Positions 49,171-49,706 of a DNA stretch of 49,706 nucleotides are shown here, piece by piece. The notes below the pieces were generated by a model that was not told the DNA's origin, searched no databases, and worked only from the letters and a program-made list of their open reading frames with translations. The translations under genes and the position numbers were made by a program. How positions within the stretch are numbered: position 1 is the first letter of the stretch; each line of letters opens with the position of its first letter. The DNA lies in the NCBI GenBank assembly GCA_964415605.1, contig CAYQBA010000007.1, forward strand, positions 1 to 49,706, given 5' to 3'. This DNA comes from UCB3 sp964415605 (lineage in GTDB: Bacteria; Chloroflexota; Anaerolineae; Epilineales; Epilineaceae).

Positions 49171-49706
49171 TCACAGCGGTCGCCACCACGCCAAGTAAGC
49201 CGCCGTCAGCGCCGCGCCCCCGGCGAGGAGCGCCCAGTCCGCCGGTCCGAGCTGGTAACGGCGGTGGAACGTCCGCCCCTTCCGGCGGAAGCCCCGGGTC
49301 TCGAGCGCTTCGGCCAGGTCGTCGGCCAGTCGGAAGCTCTGGTAGAACACCGGCAGCACCAACGTGGGGAGATGGCGGGCGGACCGCCACCCGGCATCCA
49401 GCGCGATGCCGCGCGCGCGGGCCGCGTCGCGGACGGACTGGGCGCGCCGGAGGATCACCGGCACGAAGTGCGCCGCCGTCATCACCACGAACGCCGCCTG
49501 GTACGGCAGGCCGCCCGCCACCAGCGCGTTGCCGAGGTCTTCGGGGGGCACGGCCCGGAACACCAGCGCGGCCGCGGCAACGATGGTCGTCAGCCGCAGC
49601 ACCGACGCCAGGGCGGCGTCCCAGCCGGCCGGGGCGCTGAGCACGAGCACCAGCGCGGCGCCGGGCAGCCCCAGCCGCAGCGCGCGCGCCACCGCGGGCA
49701 GGGCGC
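49171..49706 (-). CDS. ecfT: ECF transporter T component, 5' truncated by window edge
   Basis: At least 178 residues; the frame stays open to the window edge, so the GTG at 49692 is not necessarily the start. It has four or more hydrophobic helices and the two coupling motifs of EcfT: ARG in 'RDAARARGIALDAGW' and 'LAEALETRGFRRKG', which contact the two ATPases. EcfT transmits ATPase motion to a substrate-binding S component. The ATPase and S genes should lie beyond the edge. The adjacent thiD suggests an HMP or thiamine transporter. Confidence 0.88.
   Translation of the reverse strand, partial: ALPAVARALRLGLPGAALVLVLSAPAGWDAALASVLRLTTIVAAAALVFRAVPPEDLGNALVAGGLPYQAAFVVMTAAHFVPVILRRAQSVRDAARARGIALDAGWRSARHLPTLVLPVFYQSFRLADDLAEALETRGFRRKGRTFHRRYQLGPADWALLAGGAALTAAYLAWWRPL

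Noticed and set aside
1..49706. CRISPR arrays, insertion sequences, transposases or phage genes
   Set aside because: No regularly spaced repeats, transposase motifs or phage structural genes were seen on either strand.

Overview
The window is a strongly GC-rich bacterial chromosome segment, most likely from an uncultured or poorly studied member of the Chloroflexota. The main pointers are secreted proteins with long Thr-Pro linkers ending in a short hydrophobic 'LP' tail, an operon with a Ras-like small GTPase, ThyX thymidylate synthase, and a PBP1C/alpha-2-macroglobulin pair. The phylum call is inference from protein style; no rRNA is present. A run of ten Ns at 31275-31284 inside G/C homopolymers marks a scaffold join.

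Layout. 2-4085: two convergent, overlapping genes for extracellular proteins, a truncated GH18-like/SH3 protein and a subtilase-fold protein that has lost its catalytic residues. 4392-10618: etfB-etfA, a membrane-anchored Thr/Pro-rich protein, pth, a GT4 glycosyltransferase and two SDR sugar-nucleotide enzymes, closely packed on the + strand. 10615-14482: a clear promoter, then rplU-rpmA-rpmE, thyX, dcd and coaX, i.e. ribosomal proteins plus dTMP/dUMP and CoA supply. 14629-17485: a secreted Thr/Pro-tailed protein and a small membrane TPR-like protein. 17612-17702: tRNA-Ser(CGA).

17826-24753 (- strand): four consecutive secreted proteins, a DNRLRE/FN3-like protein and three tandem paralogues with von Willebrand A (VWA) domains. 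25158-25247: tRNA-Ser(GGA). 25315-28833 (- strand): an overlapping four-gene operon encoding a coiled-coil protein, a membrane protein with a longin/roadblock-like domain and an SH3 domain, a Ras-like GTPase, and a PAS histidine kinase. 29016-30972: hemW convergent with a membrane-anchored Mrr-type nuclease gene. 31397-40107: pbpC and a very large alpha-2-macroglobulin lipoprotein. 40258-44801: a DinB-fold protein and a CotH-kinase/lamin-tail secreted protein. 45006-48317: two ATPase genes, the second fused to an OmpR-type DNA-binding domain, behind a promoter carrying 11-bp-spaced direct repeats. 48334-49706: thiD and a truncated ecfT (thiamine precursor supply).

Themes. (i) An extracellular inventory built from recurring parts: signal peptide, Ig/VWA/DNRLRE/LTD modules, Thr-Pro linker, LP tail. 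(ii) Several extracellular proteins with degenerate active sites. (iii) Signalling modules with unusual composition (GTPase-kinase operon; ATPase-wHTH pair). (iv) Promoters whose -10 box lies 6-13 bases before the start codon, pointing to leaderless or near-leaderless transcripts. The best candidates for an undescribed system are the ATPase/wHTH pair with its repeat array, the GTPase-kinase operon, and the LP-tail secreted protein family.
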